Assembly (NCBI GenBank): GCA_964620045.1
Contig: CAZUJL010000020.1
Coordinates: 10,617 to 74,616, forward strand
Length of the DNA stretch: 64,000 nt
Source: VFKU01 sp964620045
GTDB taxonomy: Bacteria > Hydrogenedentota > Hydrogenedentia > Hydrogenedentales > GCA-2746185
Direction: 5' to 3'
Shown here: positions 1 to 9,385 of the stretch, in pieces
How positions within the stretch are numbered: position 1 is the stretch's first letter
How the letters are laid out: the number at the start of each line of letters is the position of its first letter
Position numbers and translations under genes: made by a program
Notes under the pieces: generated by a model
What the model saw: the letters and a program-made list of their open reading frames with translations, nothing else
What the model was told of the DNA's origin: nothing
Database searches by the model: none

Positions 1-245
1 GGCACATACACCGCGCGCTCGCCCGTCGCGCTCGCGTCCGCCGGGTAAAACACATGCACCATCAGCTCGCGCTTGTCGTCCGGCGCCTTCGTCTCCAGCT
101 CCGCGCGCGCCTCATCCACCCAATGAAAACTCATGCGGCCGGTTTTGTGCGGGCCTGTGGGTGCGGGGAGAATTTCTGTGTTTTGACCAAACGCTCCCGC
201 CGCAGTCACGATCGTTGCAACTAAGACACTCAGCATCCGTCGCAT
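1..245 (-). CDS. Secreted PAF-acetylhydrolase-like alpha/beta hydrolase (N-terminal part, cut by window edge)
   Basis: Reading the minus strand from the ATG at 245 gives a signal-peptide-like start (MRRMLSVLVATIVTAAGAFG) followed by LPAPTGPHKTG, FHWVDEAR and RELMVHVFYPAD. This order resembles the beginning of platelet-activating-factor acetylhydrolase (isoform II type) and related alpha/beta hydrolases, where LPxPTGP and a VxVWYPA-like strand precede the catalytic domain. The catalytic serine region lies outside the window, so activity cannot be judged. It is divergently oriented from the beta-propeller gene at 349. Family call is by motif memory only. Confidence 0.6.
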   Translation of the reverse strand, partial: MRRMLSVLVATIVTAAGAFGQNTEILPAPTGPHKTGRMSFHWVDEARAELETKAPDDKRELMVHVFYPADASATGERAVYV

Positions 246-293
246 GTGTTCCCCCGGTTACTACGCGCTCAACGGGGCCAGTATATCGGTGTA

Positions 294-322
294 TTGGCGT
301 TTCTTAGCGCACTTTCTATAAT
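294..322 (+). promoter_or_regulatory. Sigma-70-type promoter for the beta-propeller gene
   Basis: TTGGCG at 294-299 and a perfect TATAAT at 317-322 are separated by 17 nt. Transcription would start near 329, just ahead of the GGAGGG ribosome site at 337-342 and the ATG at 349. The position between divergent genes fits. Inference from consensus match; no experimental start is known. Confidence 0.6.
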
Positions 323-348
323 CGGTTTCTCACGGCGGAGGGTCGGCG

Positions 349-1944
349 ATGCGGATGCGGGCGATGTGGGTGTGGGCGGCGGTGGTGGCGTGCGTGGTGT
401 GTGCGGGCGCGCGCGGCGCGGACTCGCCAGAGGTGTTCCTTGCCGGCGACAAGATGCAGGGCATCCACGGCATCGCGGCGGGACCGGACGGGTATCTGTA
501 TGTCGCGAGCGTCGTCGGGCAGAGCGTGTTTCGTGTTGATCGCGAGTCGGGCGCGGTCACGGTGTTCGAAGGGCCGCCGCTCGGCATGGCGGACGACGTG
601 TGGTTCGCGCCGGACGGCCGCCTGCTGTGGACGTCGATCCTCACGGGACAACTGCGTGCAAAAAAACCGGGTGACAGTTCTGTGCAGGAACTCGCGACCG
701 GCCTGCGCGGCATCAACGCGCTCGCGTTTCGCAAGGACGGGCGCCTCTTCGTCACGCAGGTTTTCCTCGGCGATGCGCTGCTTGAAATCGATCCCGCCGG
801 CAAGAAACCGCCGCGCAAAATTCTGGAGAACATCGGCGGACTGAACGGCTTCGACTTCGGCCCGGACGGCCTGTTGTATGGCCCGCTTTGGTTCAACAAG
901 AGCATCGTGAAAGTGGATGTGGACACCGGGAAAATGGACGTCGTCGTGGACGGGTTCGGCACGCCGGCCGCGGCGAATTTCGGCCCGGACGGCTTCCTGT
1001 ATGCGCTGGATACCGTGCGCGGCGAGGTCGTGCGCATTGACACGATCACGCGTTCCAAATCAGTCGCCGCGACGATTCGCAGTGGGCTGGACAACCTCTG
1101 CTTTGATGCCGAAGGCCGCATGTACGTCACCGGCATGGCGGAAGCCGCCGTGTTTGAAGTGGACTATCGAAACGGAAAATACCGCACGATTCGCGAATCG
1201 AAGATCGTGTCGCCGACCGATATCGCGACCGTTGGCGACACCTTGTACATCGCTGATACGTTCTCGCTGCGCGAAGTCGATCTGAAAACGAAGAACGTGA
1301 AGACGATTGTGCGCGCGCCGGAGCTCGAATATGCCTTTGGCATCGACGCCAGCGAAAACTTCATCCACACGTGCAGTTGGTTCAACAACGCCGTGCAGAC
1401 TTTCGATCGGAACACCGGCAAGCTGCTGCGCACGCACCACAACATCTCGCTCGTGTACGACGTGCTCGAGGACACCGACGGTTCGCTGCTCGTGCTGCAG
1501 ATGACGGGCACGCTTTCGCGCCTGGCGAATACTGACGGCGCCACGCTGCAACCGATTGCGACCGGCCTGATGACGGGCACCTCACTGGCGCGCGCCGGCG
1601 ACGGTGCGGTGTATGTCACGCTTTACTCCAAGGGCGAGATCGCGCGTGTTGATCTGAAGTCCGGCGCGGTCACCACCGTCGCGAAAGGCTTGGTCGGGCC
1701 GGAGGGTCTTGCCGTGGAGCCGGACGGCCAGATTCTCGTCGTTGAACCCAACGCCGGACGATTCCAACGCGTACGCCCCGACAACGGCGTTCAGACGATT
1801 GTCGCCGGCGGCCTTTCGCTCACCCTGCCACCGGTGCCGGGCCTGACGCCCATGGGCAACATGAGCGGGGTGGCCGTGGGCCCGTCGGGCGAGATTTATG
1901 TCGCCTCGGAGGTTGAATCGGCGATATACCGCCTTCATAAATGA
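349..1944 (+). CDS. Exported SMP-30/NHL-type beta-propeller protein
   Basis: 531 residues with an N-terminal signal peptide (hydrophobic stretch about residues 6-20, cleavage near ARG-AD). The body is a series of about 45-50-residue repeats with the pattern G-(I/L)-A-x-x-PDG-x-(L/I)-Y-V, seen as GPDGYLYVAS, FGPDGFLYALD and AVGPSGEIYVAS. This is typical of SMP-30/gluconolactonase and NHL beta-propellers. Such proteins are periplasmic lactonases, quinoprotein-like scaffolds or binding proteins; no substrate can be assigned. The start is the ATG at 349, six bases after GGAGGG. It appears to be a single-gene transcript with its own promoter. Confidence 0.7.
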   Translation: MRMRAMWVWAAVVACVVCAGARGADSPEVFLAGDKMQGIHGIAAGPDGYLYVASVVGQSVFRVDRESGAVTVFEGPPLGMADDVWFAPDGRLLWTSILTGQLRAKKPGDSSVQELATGLRGINALAFRKDGRLFVTQVFLGDALLEIDPAGKKPPRKILENIGGLNGFDFGPDGLLYGPLWFNKSIVKVDVDTGKMDVVVDGFGTPAAANFGPDGFLYALDTVRGEVVRIDTITRSKSVAATIRSGLDNLCFDAEGRMYVTGMAEAAVFEVDYRNGKYRTIRESKIVSPTDIATVGDTLYIADTFSLREVDLKTKNVKTIVRAPELEYAFGIDASENFIHTCSWFNNAVQTFDRNTGKLLRTHHNISLVYDVLEDTDGSLLVLQMTGTLSRLANTDGATLQPIATGLMTGTSLARAGDGAVYVTLYSKGEIARVDLKSGAVTTVAKGLVGPEGLAVEPDGQILVVEPNAGRFQRVRPDNGVQTIVAGGLSLTLPPVPGLTPMGNMSGVAVGPSGEIYVASEVESAIYRLHK

Positions 1945-2027
1945 TAATATCGCTAAAATTAGTAAAGAATTTATAGCAAAACGCCTCCCTTTCCTGTACA
2001 CTTGCTGTGGGGAATCGGGGGTCAATG

Positions 2028-2543
2028 ATGCGAATTCTTGGGGCCTTTCTCGCGGCGATCGTAGCCATTTTTCTGTTTACGGGTTGCGAATCCAACGGTC
2101 ACGTCCATGTCAGCGCCGGGACTCCGCCGCCTCCGCCACCCCCGCCGCCCAAGCACGTCCATAAGGCGCACGGCCCGCCGCCGCACGCGCCCGCGCACGG
2201 ATACCGCCACAAGCACGCGGACGGCTGCGACCTGCGCTACGACCGCATGGTCGGCTGCTACGCCGTGGTTGGGTATACGGACTACTACTACAACGACGGC
2301 GCCTTCATCCGCTTCTCGGGCAAGGGTTGGGAAATGAGCGCGCATATCGGTAGCGGGTGGTCCGCAGTCGACGTGGCGCGTGTGCCGCAGCCGCTGGTCG
2401 TGAAGTACGAAGGCAAGGGTCACGGGAAGGGCCACGGCAAAGGCAAGAAGGGCGGCAAGGAAGGCCACCAGGGCAACGACAACAAACAGTCCGCGTTCAC
2501 GGCCGACATGCCCATCATCGAAGCGCGCTGGGGCAAATACTAG
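2028..2543 (+). CDS. Small His/Pro- and Gly-Lys-rich lipoprotein, function unknown
   Basis: About 171 residues. A lipoprotein signal (AAIVAIFLFTGC) places the lipidated Cys near residue 20. Next come a proline run, a His-rich linker (HVHKAHGPPPHAPAHGYRHKH) and a compact domain with CDLRYDRMVGCYAVVGYTDYYYNDGAFIRF that holds two cysteines. The C-terminal part contains repeats of the form GHGKGHGKGKKGGK. The polyhistidine content suggests metal binding or cell-envelope interaction, but this is inference. ATG codons at 2025 and 2028 and a GTG at 2007 are possible starts; 2028 has the best spacing from the GGGGG at 2017-2021. I do not recognise the family. Confidence 0.6.
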   Translation: MRILGAFLAAIVAIFLFTGCESNGHVHVSAGTPPPPPPPPPKHVHKAHGPPPHAPAHGYRHKHADGCDLRYDRMVGCYAVVGYTDYYYNDGAFIRFSGKGWEMSAHIGSGWSAVDVARVPQPLVVKYEGKGHGKGHGKGKKGGKEGHQGNDNKQSAFTADMPIIEARWGKY

Positions 2544-2567
2544 CGTCGCATCACATTCGACAATCCA

Positions 2568-2601
2568 GCGCCCGCCGGAATAGTTCGGCGGGCGCCGTTT
2601 T
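2568..2601. terminator. Rho-independent terminator between convergent genes
   Basis: GCGCCCGCCG (2568-2577) pairs perfectly with CGGCGGGCGC (2586-2595) across an 8-nt loop and is followed by CGTTTT. It lies between the lipoprotein gene (plus) and oppC (minus). The T-run favours plus-strand termination. Confidence 0.75.
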
Positions 2602-2602
2602 A

Positions 2603-3622
2603 TTATTGGCGGAGACGCGGATCCATGGCGTCGCGCAGGCCTTCGCCGACGAGATTGAAGGCGGTCACCGTGATGAAAATCGCCGCGCCGGGAAACACGA
2701 CGAGCCACCAGGCGAAGTCCACATAGCGCTTGGACTGCGAGAGAATCTCGCCCCAGCTCGCCGTCGGCGGCGGCACACCGAGACCGAGGAAACTCAGTGC
2801 TGATTCGGCCAGGATCGCGCCCGCCACGCCGAAGGTGGCCTCGACGAGGACAGGCGCGAGCGCATTCGGCAGGATGTGGCGCAGCATGATGCGGAAGTCA
2901 CCCAGGCCGGTGGCGCGCGCGGCGACGGCGAAGTCGCTTTCGCGCAGGCGCAGGAATTCCCCGCGCACGAGCCGCGCGACTTCCGGCGAGCTGACCACGC
3001 CGATGACGAACATCAGGATTTTCATGTCGCGACCGAGGAATGCGATGAGCGCGAGGATGAGGATCAGGCCTGGGAAGCAGAGCATGGTCTCGATGATGCG
3101 CAAGATGACAGCATCCACCCAGCCGCGGTAATAGCCCGCGGCGGCACCCATCAAGATGCCGATGATTAGCGAGATGCCGACCGCAATGAAGCCGACGGAC
3201 ATGGAAATCCGCGTGCCCCAGATGAGCCGCGCGAGCACATCGCGGCCGGTATCGTCGGTGCCGAGCTTGTGATCCTTCCCGGGCTCTTCGAGCTTGCCGC
3301 CGAGATCCGTGCGGTAGGGCGCGATCGGGATCAGTGGCTTGATGACGACGTCGCCCTGGGCCGGTTGCCAGCGATCGAACTCAATGGACACGAGATCCTT
3401 GTAGGTGAACAGGTTGGGAAACCAATATGTTTTCCCGCTGGTTTTGAGGTAAATCGGCGTGTCCCCCGCCAAAAAGGGTGAGGCGATGGCGATCAATCCG
3501 AGTAACACCAGTATGGCCAGACTCAGCATCGCGAGCTTGCGCTGCCGGAACTGCTGCCACACGATGGACCAATAACCGCGCGACACGGTATCCGTGAGCG
3601 GCTCGGCAGTGGTTCCGTTCAT
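2603..3622 (-). CDS. oppC: Oligopeptide/dipeptide ABC transporter permease, OppC type
   Basis: 339 residues; inner-membrane permease subunit of a peptide/nickel-type ABC importer. An N-terminal segment (about residues 31-52) is hydrophobic, followed by a periplasmic region of about 80 residues and a five-helix binding-protein-dependent transport domain. The EAA loop that contacts the ATPase is visible as ARATGLGDFRIMLRHILPNA. The sequence ends EGLRDAMDPRLRQ, typical of OppC/DppC. It overlaps oppB by 4 bp (ATGA), indicating translational coupling. No ATPase genes (oppD/oppF) follow; they must lie elsewhere. Confidence 0.88.
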   Translation of the reverse strand: MNGTTAEPLTDTVSRGYWSIVWQQFRQRKLAMLSLAILVLLGLIAIASPFLAGDTPIYLKTSGKTYWFPNLFTYKDLVSIEFDRWQPAQGDVVIKPLIPIAPYRTDLGGKLEEPGKDHKLGTDDTGRDVLARLIWGTRISMSVGFIAVGISLIIGILMGAAAGYYRGWVDAVILRIIETMLCFPGLILILALIAFLGRDMKILMFVIGVVSSPEVARLVRGEFLRLRESDFAVAARATGLGDFRIMLRHILPNALAPVLVEATFGVAGAILAESALSFLGLGVPPPTASWGEILSQSKRYVDFAWWLVVFPGAAIFITVTAFNLVGEGLRDAMDPRLRQ

Positions 3623-4710
3623 TTGAAGGCGATCCGCGGATCGACGAACGCGTACAGCACGTCGGAGAGGATCATGCCGAACATGGTCAGGATCGCCGTG
3701 AACGTAAACAGACCCATCACGAGCGAGTAGTCGCGCGCGACGATGGAGTCGTAAAACAACTGGCCCATGCCGTTGAGGCTGAAGATGCTTTCGATAATAA
3801 CGCTGCCGGCGATCATGCCGGGCAGCAGCGAACCGAAGACGGTGATCAACGGGATGAGCGAATTGCGCAGCGCGTATTTGTAGATGACGGTACGCTCGCT
3901 AAATCCATAGGCGCGCGCGGTGCGTATGTAGTCCTGCCGCACGACTTCGATCATGCCGGCGCGCGCATAGCGCGACATGATGGCGAAGCTTGCATACGTG
4001 AGGCAGAACACGGGCAGCACAAAGTGCCAGAGACGATCGACCAGCCAGCGGTGGAATGGCCAATTGTTGGCGCCGTCAGAGTTCGCGCCGTAAATCGGGA
4101 ACCAGTTGAAGTGCAGCACATGCTCCAGCAGCCACTTCACCCAGCCGGCATCGGCAAGGCCCACCGCCTCGAACCCGCGGACGCTCAGCGCGTGCAGGCT
4201 GTCCGATCCGCTGCCGCCGCAGAAGAAATACATGAGCAGCATTGCGACCCAGAAACTGGGCAGGCTGTAGAGGATGAACAGAATGAAGGTGATGAATCCG
4301 TCGCGGCGGGTGTGCTGATGCGTGGCCGAAAAAATGCCGAGCGGAATCGACACGGCGTACATGATGATGAGCGAGATCACGTTCATTTGAAACGTAACCG
4401 GCAGGCTCTCGCGGATGTGCGTCATCACCGAGCGGCCGTCCTTGAACGAGTCGCCGAAATCGAAGCGCACGAGCTTGCCCATCCACACGAGGTACCGGAC
4501 GTGGATAGGCTTGTCGAGCCCGTACAACTTTTTCGTTTGCTCGATGATTTCCGGCGAGACGTTTTCCGCGCCCATCGCGCCGCGCATGGACTGCAGGCGC
4601 TGGAACACGGGATTGCCCGGAATCAATTGCAGCACCAAAAACGTGATGATGCTGATCCCGATGAAGGTCGGGATGATGAGCAGGAACCGTCTGATTAAGT
4701 ACGCCGTCAC
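3619..4710 (-). CDS. oppB: Oligopeptide ABC transporter permease, OppB type, with enlarged loop
   Basis: 363 residues, longer than the usual 305-335. The start (MTAYLIRRFLLIIPTFIGIS) and the FLVLQLIPGNP motif are diagnostic of OppB/DppB permeases. The EAA loop reads RTARAYGFSERTVIYKYALR and the C-terminus is LSDVLYAFVDPRI. Extra length sits in a periplasmic loop around residues 170-230 (from GGSGSDSLHALS to WPFHRW). It follows oppA by 18 bp and overlaps oppC, so the three genes form one operon. Confidence 0.88.
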   Translation of the reverse strand: MTAYLIRRFLLIIPTFIGISIITFLVLQLIPGNPVFQRLQSMRGAMGAENVSPEIIEQTKKLYGLDKPIHVRYLVWMGKLVRFDFGDSFKDGRSVMTHIRESLPVTFQMNVISLIIMYAVSIPLGIFSATHQHTRRDGFITFILFILYSLPSFWVAMLLMYFFCGGSGSDSLHALSVRGFEAVGLADAGWVKWLLEHVLHFNWFPIYGANSDGANNWPFHRWLVDRLWHFVLPVFCLTYASFAIMSRYARAGMIEVVRQDYIRTARAYGFSERTVIYKYALRNSLIPLITVFGSLLPGMIAGSVIIESIFSLNGMGQLFYDSIVARDYSLVMGLFTFTAILTMFGMILSDVLYAFVDPRIAFK

Positions 4711-4728
4711 GCTCGAAATATCGCTCGG

Positions 4729-6429
4729 CTATTTGTATCGCTGCAGGCTGACCGGCACCCACCACTCAAGCGGATCGATGCCCGCCGTGCGCACGTTCAC
4801 GCCGCGGAACCGGCTATCCAGCGCCACCAGCGCCGGCCGGTGGTAGAGGAACAAGTACGGCTGCTCCTCGTTCAGGATGGCCTCGAGTTGATGGTTGAGC
4901 GCGTAGCGCTTTTCGTTGTCGAAGGTAATCCGGACTTCCTCCAGAATCTTGTCGACTTCCGGATTTTTCAGACCGGGATAGTTGGACCCTTCGTCGGCCT
5001 GGCTCGAATGCCAAAGCTGATATCCGTCGTACATCGGCGGGCTGAGCCAGGCGAGCATGCAGGCGTCGAATTTCCGCTCCTGCACGCGCTGCTGGAAGGT
5101 GGCCCACTCGGCGGGGTTCAGCGTGACGCGCACGCCGGCGCGGCGAAGCTCATCCTGAAATACCGCGCCCAACTGGTCGTACTCGGGCACGCTCGAACCG
5201 TAGCTCAGCTCGAATTCCAGCTTCACGCCGCCCTTGTCGCGCACGCCGTCGCCGTCGGAATCTTTCCAGCCGGCTTCGTCCAACAACTTCTTCGCGCGTT
5301 CGGGATCGAAGGGCCACGGCTTGAGGTTCTTGTCGTGGTCAGGCGCCTTGTAGTAAATGTCGCTGACGGCGACTTCGCCGTAGCCCGCCCACACTTCCTT
5401 GATGATCTGCTCGCGGTTGAACAGCATGCACAGCGCCTGGCGCACGCGTTTGTCCTCGAACTGCGGCTTGCGCGTGTTCCAGCCGATGTAGTTGAAGCGG
5501 CTGAGGTAGCCGGGGATCGGCGAATCCAGAATCAGCTTCTGGAATTCCTTCTGGAACTTGTCGGTGTTTGTGCGGCGCACCCACTGCTCGGGTGGCACTT
5601 CGTGGCGGTCGATATCGTGGCGCTCGAGCGCCTGGAACGCGGCGTTGTCGTCCTTGATGAACCGGAACACGCGCCGCGCGAGGTGCGGCTTGGGCCCCCA
5701 CCAGTTCTCGTTGCGCACGAGCGAAATCTGCGCGCCGGTCTCCCATTTTTCGAATATATAAGGGCCGGAACCGATCGGTTCGCGGTTGCGGGGATGTTTG
5801 TTGAAGTCTCCCTGCCCGTAGATGTGCGCGGGGTACACGTTGATCCCGCCGAGCGAGAGCAAATGCCGAAAATAGGGTTTCGTCATGTTAAATCGAATCG
5901 TGTAGTCGTCGATCACGTCCACCGACTCGATGTCCTGCAGGTAATTGCGGATATCGGCGGTGTCGTGCGTCGGGTCCATCACCAAGTCGTAGGTCGCTTT
6001 GACGTCTTTCGCCGTCAGTGGGATGCCGTCGGTGAACTTCACATCCTTGCGCAGATAGAACGTGTAGTGAAGATGGTCCTCGCTGATTTCCCAGCGCTCG
6101 GCCAGATTGGGCTTCATTTCCAGGGTGTCGTCGTCGAGATCGAGCAGCGTCTCGAATATGTACTGGCCAATGTAGTTCGAATAGGCGTCGGCTGTCGCCA
6201 GCAAAACATTCAGGTGCGCGGGTTCGGCGGATTCATTCTCGACGAGCGCATCGCCGAATTCCGGCGTGCCCTCGTCCTTCGGCGCGGTGACTTCCTGCGT
6301 GAAATCGGGCTTGTCGGACGACGCCGAATCGGTGGCGTTGTCGCCGGATTTCGGCGCGCCGCAGCCGAGGCACGCGGCCACGAGCAGGGCGATACCACAA
6401 CGAACAAGCCAGGCGGGCGAAGGTTTCAT
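4729..6429 (-). CDS. oppA: Peptide-binding lipoprotein of ABC transporter (OppA/DppA family, SBP_bac_5)
   Basis: 566 residues from the ATG at 6429, which is preceded by a strong AGGAGG five bases upstream; an in-frame start at 6471 lacks this. A lipobox (LVAACLGC) puts the lipidated Cys at about residue 23. The SBP_bac_5 pattern is clear: NLAERWEISEDHLHYTFYLR, FTDGIPLTAKDV, GSGPYIFEKW, VRQALCMLFNREQI and a C-terminal YLFLYHRPALVAL. The protein captures oligopeptides or related solutes in the periplasm and delivers them to OppB/OppC encoded directly downstream. Confidence 0.88.
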   Translation of the reverse strand: MKPSPAWLVRCGIALLVAACLGCGAPKSGDNATDSASSDKPDFTQEVTAPKDEGTPEFGDALVENESAEPAHLNVLLATADAYSNYIGQYIFETLLDLDDDTLEMKPNLAERWEISEDHLHYTFYLRKDVKFTDGIPLTAKDVKATYDLVMDPTHDTADIRNYLQDIESVDVIDDYTIRFNMTKPYFRHLLSLGGINVYPAHIYGQGDFNKHPRNREPIGSGPYIFEKWETGAQISLVRNENWWGPKPHLARRVFRFIKDDNAAFQALERHDIDRHEVPPEQWVRRTNTDKFQKEFQKLILDSPIPGYLSRFNYIGWNTRKPQFEDKRVRQALCMLFNREQIIKEVWAGYGEVAVSDIYYKAPDHDKNLKPWPFDPERAKKLLDEAGWKDSDGDGVRDKGGVKLEFELSYGSSVPEYDQLGAVFQDELRRAGVRVTLNPAEWATFQQRVQERKFDACMLAWLSPPMYDGYQLWHSSQADEGSNYPGLKNPEVDKILEEVRITFDNEKRYALNHQLEAILNEEQPYLFLYHRPALVALDSRFRGVNVRTAGIDPLEWWVPVSLQRYK

Positions 6430-6460
6430 AGGGGCCTCCTCACTGCAAACGCGTTGAAGC

Positions 6461-6471
6461 GTGCTAAGCAC
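6461..6471. promoter_or_regulatory. Short perfect palindrome upstream of oppA (possible operator)
   Basis: GTGCTAAGCAC is an 11-bp perfect palindrome 32 bp upstream of the oppA start. A TACTAT-like -10 element lies just beyond it on the minus strand (6483-6488). No repressor family can be named. It could be chance. Confidence 0.25.
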
Positions 6472-6552
6472 ACGTTATTTGCGCATAGTAACCCTTTGGA
6501 GTATGGCAGCGGTAGCGGCGCGTACCCAGCGTAATGATTCTGGCATGAAGCC

Positions 6553-6596
6553 GCCAGCGTTGCTGGCTTAGTTAAAGCGGGAGCGGTGCTCCCGCA
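6553..6596. repeat. Two adjacent interspersed-type palindromes
   Basis: GCCAGCGTTGCTGGC (6553-6567) and GCGGGAGCGGTGCTCCCGC (6578-6596) are two perfect hairpins 10 bp apart in the gap between oppA and groEL. They resemble REP-like extragenic palindromes. The groEL terminator is a separate hairpin beyond them. Similar GC hairpins occur at 19176-19297. Confidence 0.5.
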
Positions 6597-6604
6597 GTCC
6601 AAAG

Positions 6605-6642
6605 TGAAAAAGAAACGCGGCGCGGAGGTTATCCGCGCCGCG
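6605..6642 (-). terminator. Rho-independent terminator of groEL
   Basis: On the minus strand CGCGGCGCGGA and TCCGCGCCGCG form an 11-bp perfect stem (plus coordinates 6616-6626 and 6632-6642) with a 5-nt loop. It is followed by a U-rich tract, TTTCTTTTT. It lies 22 bp after the groEL stop. Confidence 0.85.
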
Positions 6643-6663
6643 TGATATTCCCGTTGGATTGGC

Positions 6664-8292
<1,629 letters not shown>

Positions 8293-8368
8293 CTGTGTAA
8301 TTCTCCTTCTTACCGGTTCATACGCAAAGAGTTAGAACGAATCCGCCCCGCAACCCCGGAGGCGGCTC

Positions 8369-8395
8369 TTAGCACTCTAGACAAGCGAGTGCTGA
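8369..8395. promoter_or_regulatory. CIRCE operator (HrcA-binding inverted repeat)
   Basis: TTAGCACTC (8369-8377), a 9-nt spacer, then GAGTGCTGA (8387-8395). This matches the CIRCE consensus TTAGCACTC-N9-GAGTGCTAA at 17 of 18 arm positions. It lies immediately downstream of the groEL -10 box, where HrcA would block transcription and remain part of the 5' UTR. Position and sequence make this secure. Confidence 0.95.
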
Positions 8396-8424
8396 TAGTA
8401 GCAAATGGCGGAAACGCCCGTCAA
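8395..8424 (-). promoter_or_regulatory. Sigma-70-type promoter of groEL
   Basis: On the minus strand TTGACG (8424-8419) and TACTAT (8400-8395) are 18 nt apart. The -10 box abuts the CIRCE repeat, so the transcript starts within CIRCE about 100 nt before the groEL ATG. This is the classical HrcA-regulated layout. Confidence 0.75.
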
Positions 8425-8441
8425 GAGGCTAATTACGAGAC

Positions 8442-9017
8442 TTACTCAGCGGATTTCGGCTGCAGCGCCTGGACCTGCTTGTGCAGAGAGTCGCGGGTCA
8501 TGGTGCCGCCGACTTCGGACCAGGCGACTTTGCCGTCGGGGCCGTAGATGAAGGTGGCGGGAAGGGCGCCGTCCCACTCGAGGCCGAGGACTTTGGTGAG
8601 GTCGTCGGAGTCGTCGACGGACATGATGCGGACGGGGAACGGGATTTCGTAGGACTTCATGAAGGGATCGACGACGGTGTCCTTGGTGGCGGCGTAGTCG
8701 GCGCTGATGCTGAAGAATCGGATGCCCTTGCCGTCGAACTCGCGCCAGAACTTTGCGAGCTCGGGCATCTCGCGCACGCACGGCGGGCACCACGTGGCCC
8801 AGAAATTCACCACCACGAGTTTGCCGGCTTCGGCATCGATGGTCGCGCGGATTTCCTGCGGCGTGGCGAGCGAGACTTCACCGACGGTCGGCTCGTTCGG
8901 CTTGGGCACGGGCGGAATCGCGGGCTTCTCGGCGGGCTGACTGCACGCGGCAATCGCGCACAAGGCCGCGACGACAAGCAGTCGGGAAGATCGCGTGGCG
9001 ATCTTCCCGAGATTCAT
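8442..9017 (-). CDS. TlpA/ResA-like thioredoxin-fold lipoprotein
   Basis: About 191 residues from the ATG at 9017 (a TTG at 9038 is an alternative; neither has a strong ribosome site). The signal ends in a lipobox (LCAIAAC), so the protein is membrane-tethered outside the cytoplasm. After a Pro-rich linker the thioredoxin domain shows VVNFWATWCPPCVREMPEL, with the redox CxxC as CPPC, and later LPATFIYGPDGKVAW with the cis-proline. TlpA/ResA proteins reduce disulfides of exported proteins such as apocytochromes c. The substrate here is unknown. Confidence 0.85.
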   Translation of the reverse strand: MNLGKIATRSSRLLVVAALCAIAACSQPAEKPAIPPVPKPNEPTVGEVSLATPQEIRATIDAEAGKLVVVNFWATWCPPCVREMPELAKFWREFDGKGIRFFSISADYAATKDTVVDPFMKSYEIPFPVRIMSVDDSDDLTKVLGLEWDGALPATFIYGPDGKVAWSEVGGTMTRDSLHKQVQALQPKSAE

Positions 9018-9057
9018 TTGGCTGATACGGTGGTGCAAGGGTACACGCCTCTTCAGT

Positions 9058-9332
9058 TCAATCCGTCGCCTTGTTGACCTTCTTGATGCCGCAGCCCCAG
9101 GCGTTCACTTCGGCCTTCTCGACGGCCTTGCCGTCCAGCACGGACGTAATCGCGAGCTTAGTGTAGTTTACGCGCCTTTGGCTTCGGGTTCTTTCCGGTC
9201 GTCGTGGGCGCCATGGTACTGGAGTTTGCCTTCCTTGTCGATCAGGATCGCGTACGGAATTCCGGCGCTCGCGGCGTAGGTCTTCATTTGATCGGCCGTC
9301 GCGCCTTCGTTCGAGTTCACGCCGAGGAGTCG
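9058..9332 (-). pseudogene. Decayed thioredoxin/AhpC-TSA-family gene remnant
   Basis: On the minus strand one frame reads LLGVNSNEGATADQMKTYA, then GIPYAILIDKEGKLQYHGAHDD and stops after EPEAKGA near 9168. A second frame continues the homology as NYTKLAITSVLDGK and EVNAWGCGIKK, ending at a TGA at 9058-9060. Intact redoxin-domain proteins have these segments in one frame, ending in a GKPVxxAETxxFGCSIK-like tail, with about 20 more residues between GIPY and LID. This copy lacks the N-terminal CxxC half and has an internal deletion and a frameshift, so it is non-functional. It may be a relic of a paralogue of the neighbouring TlpA-like gene. Confidence 0.65.
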
Positions 9333-9385
9333 TGGGGATCCAAGGCCAGCCTGCTCTGTAGTGTAAAACAGGTAAACCCCGCGGG

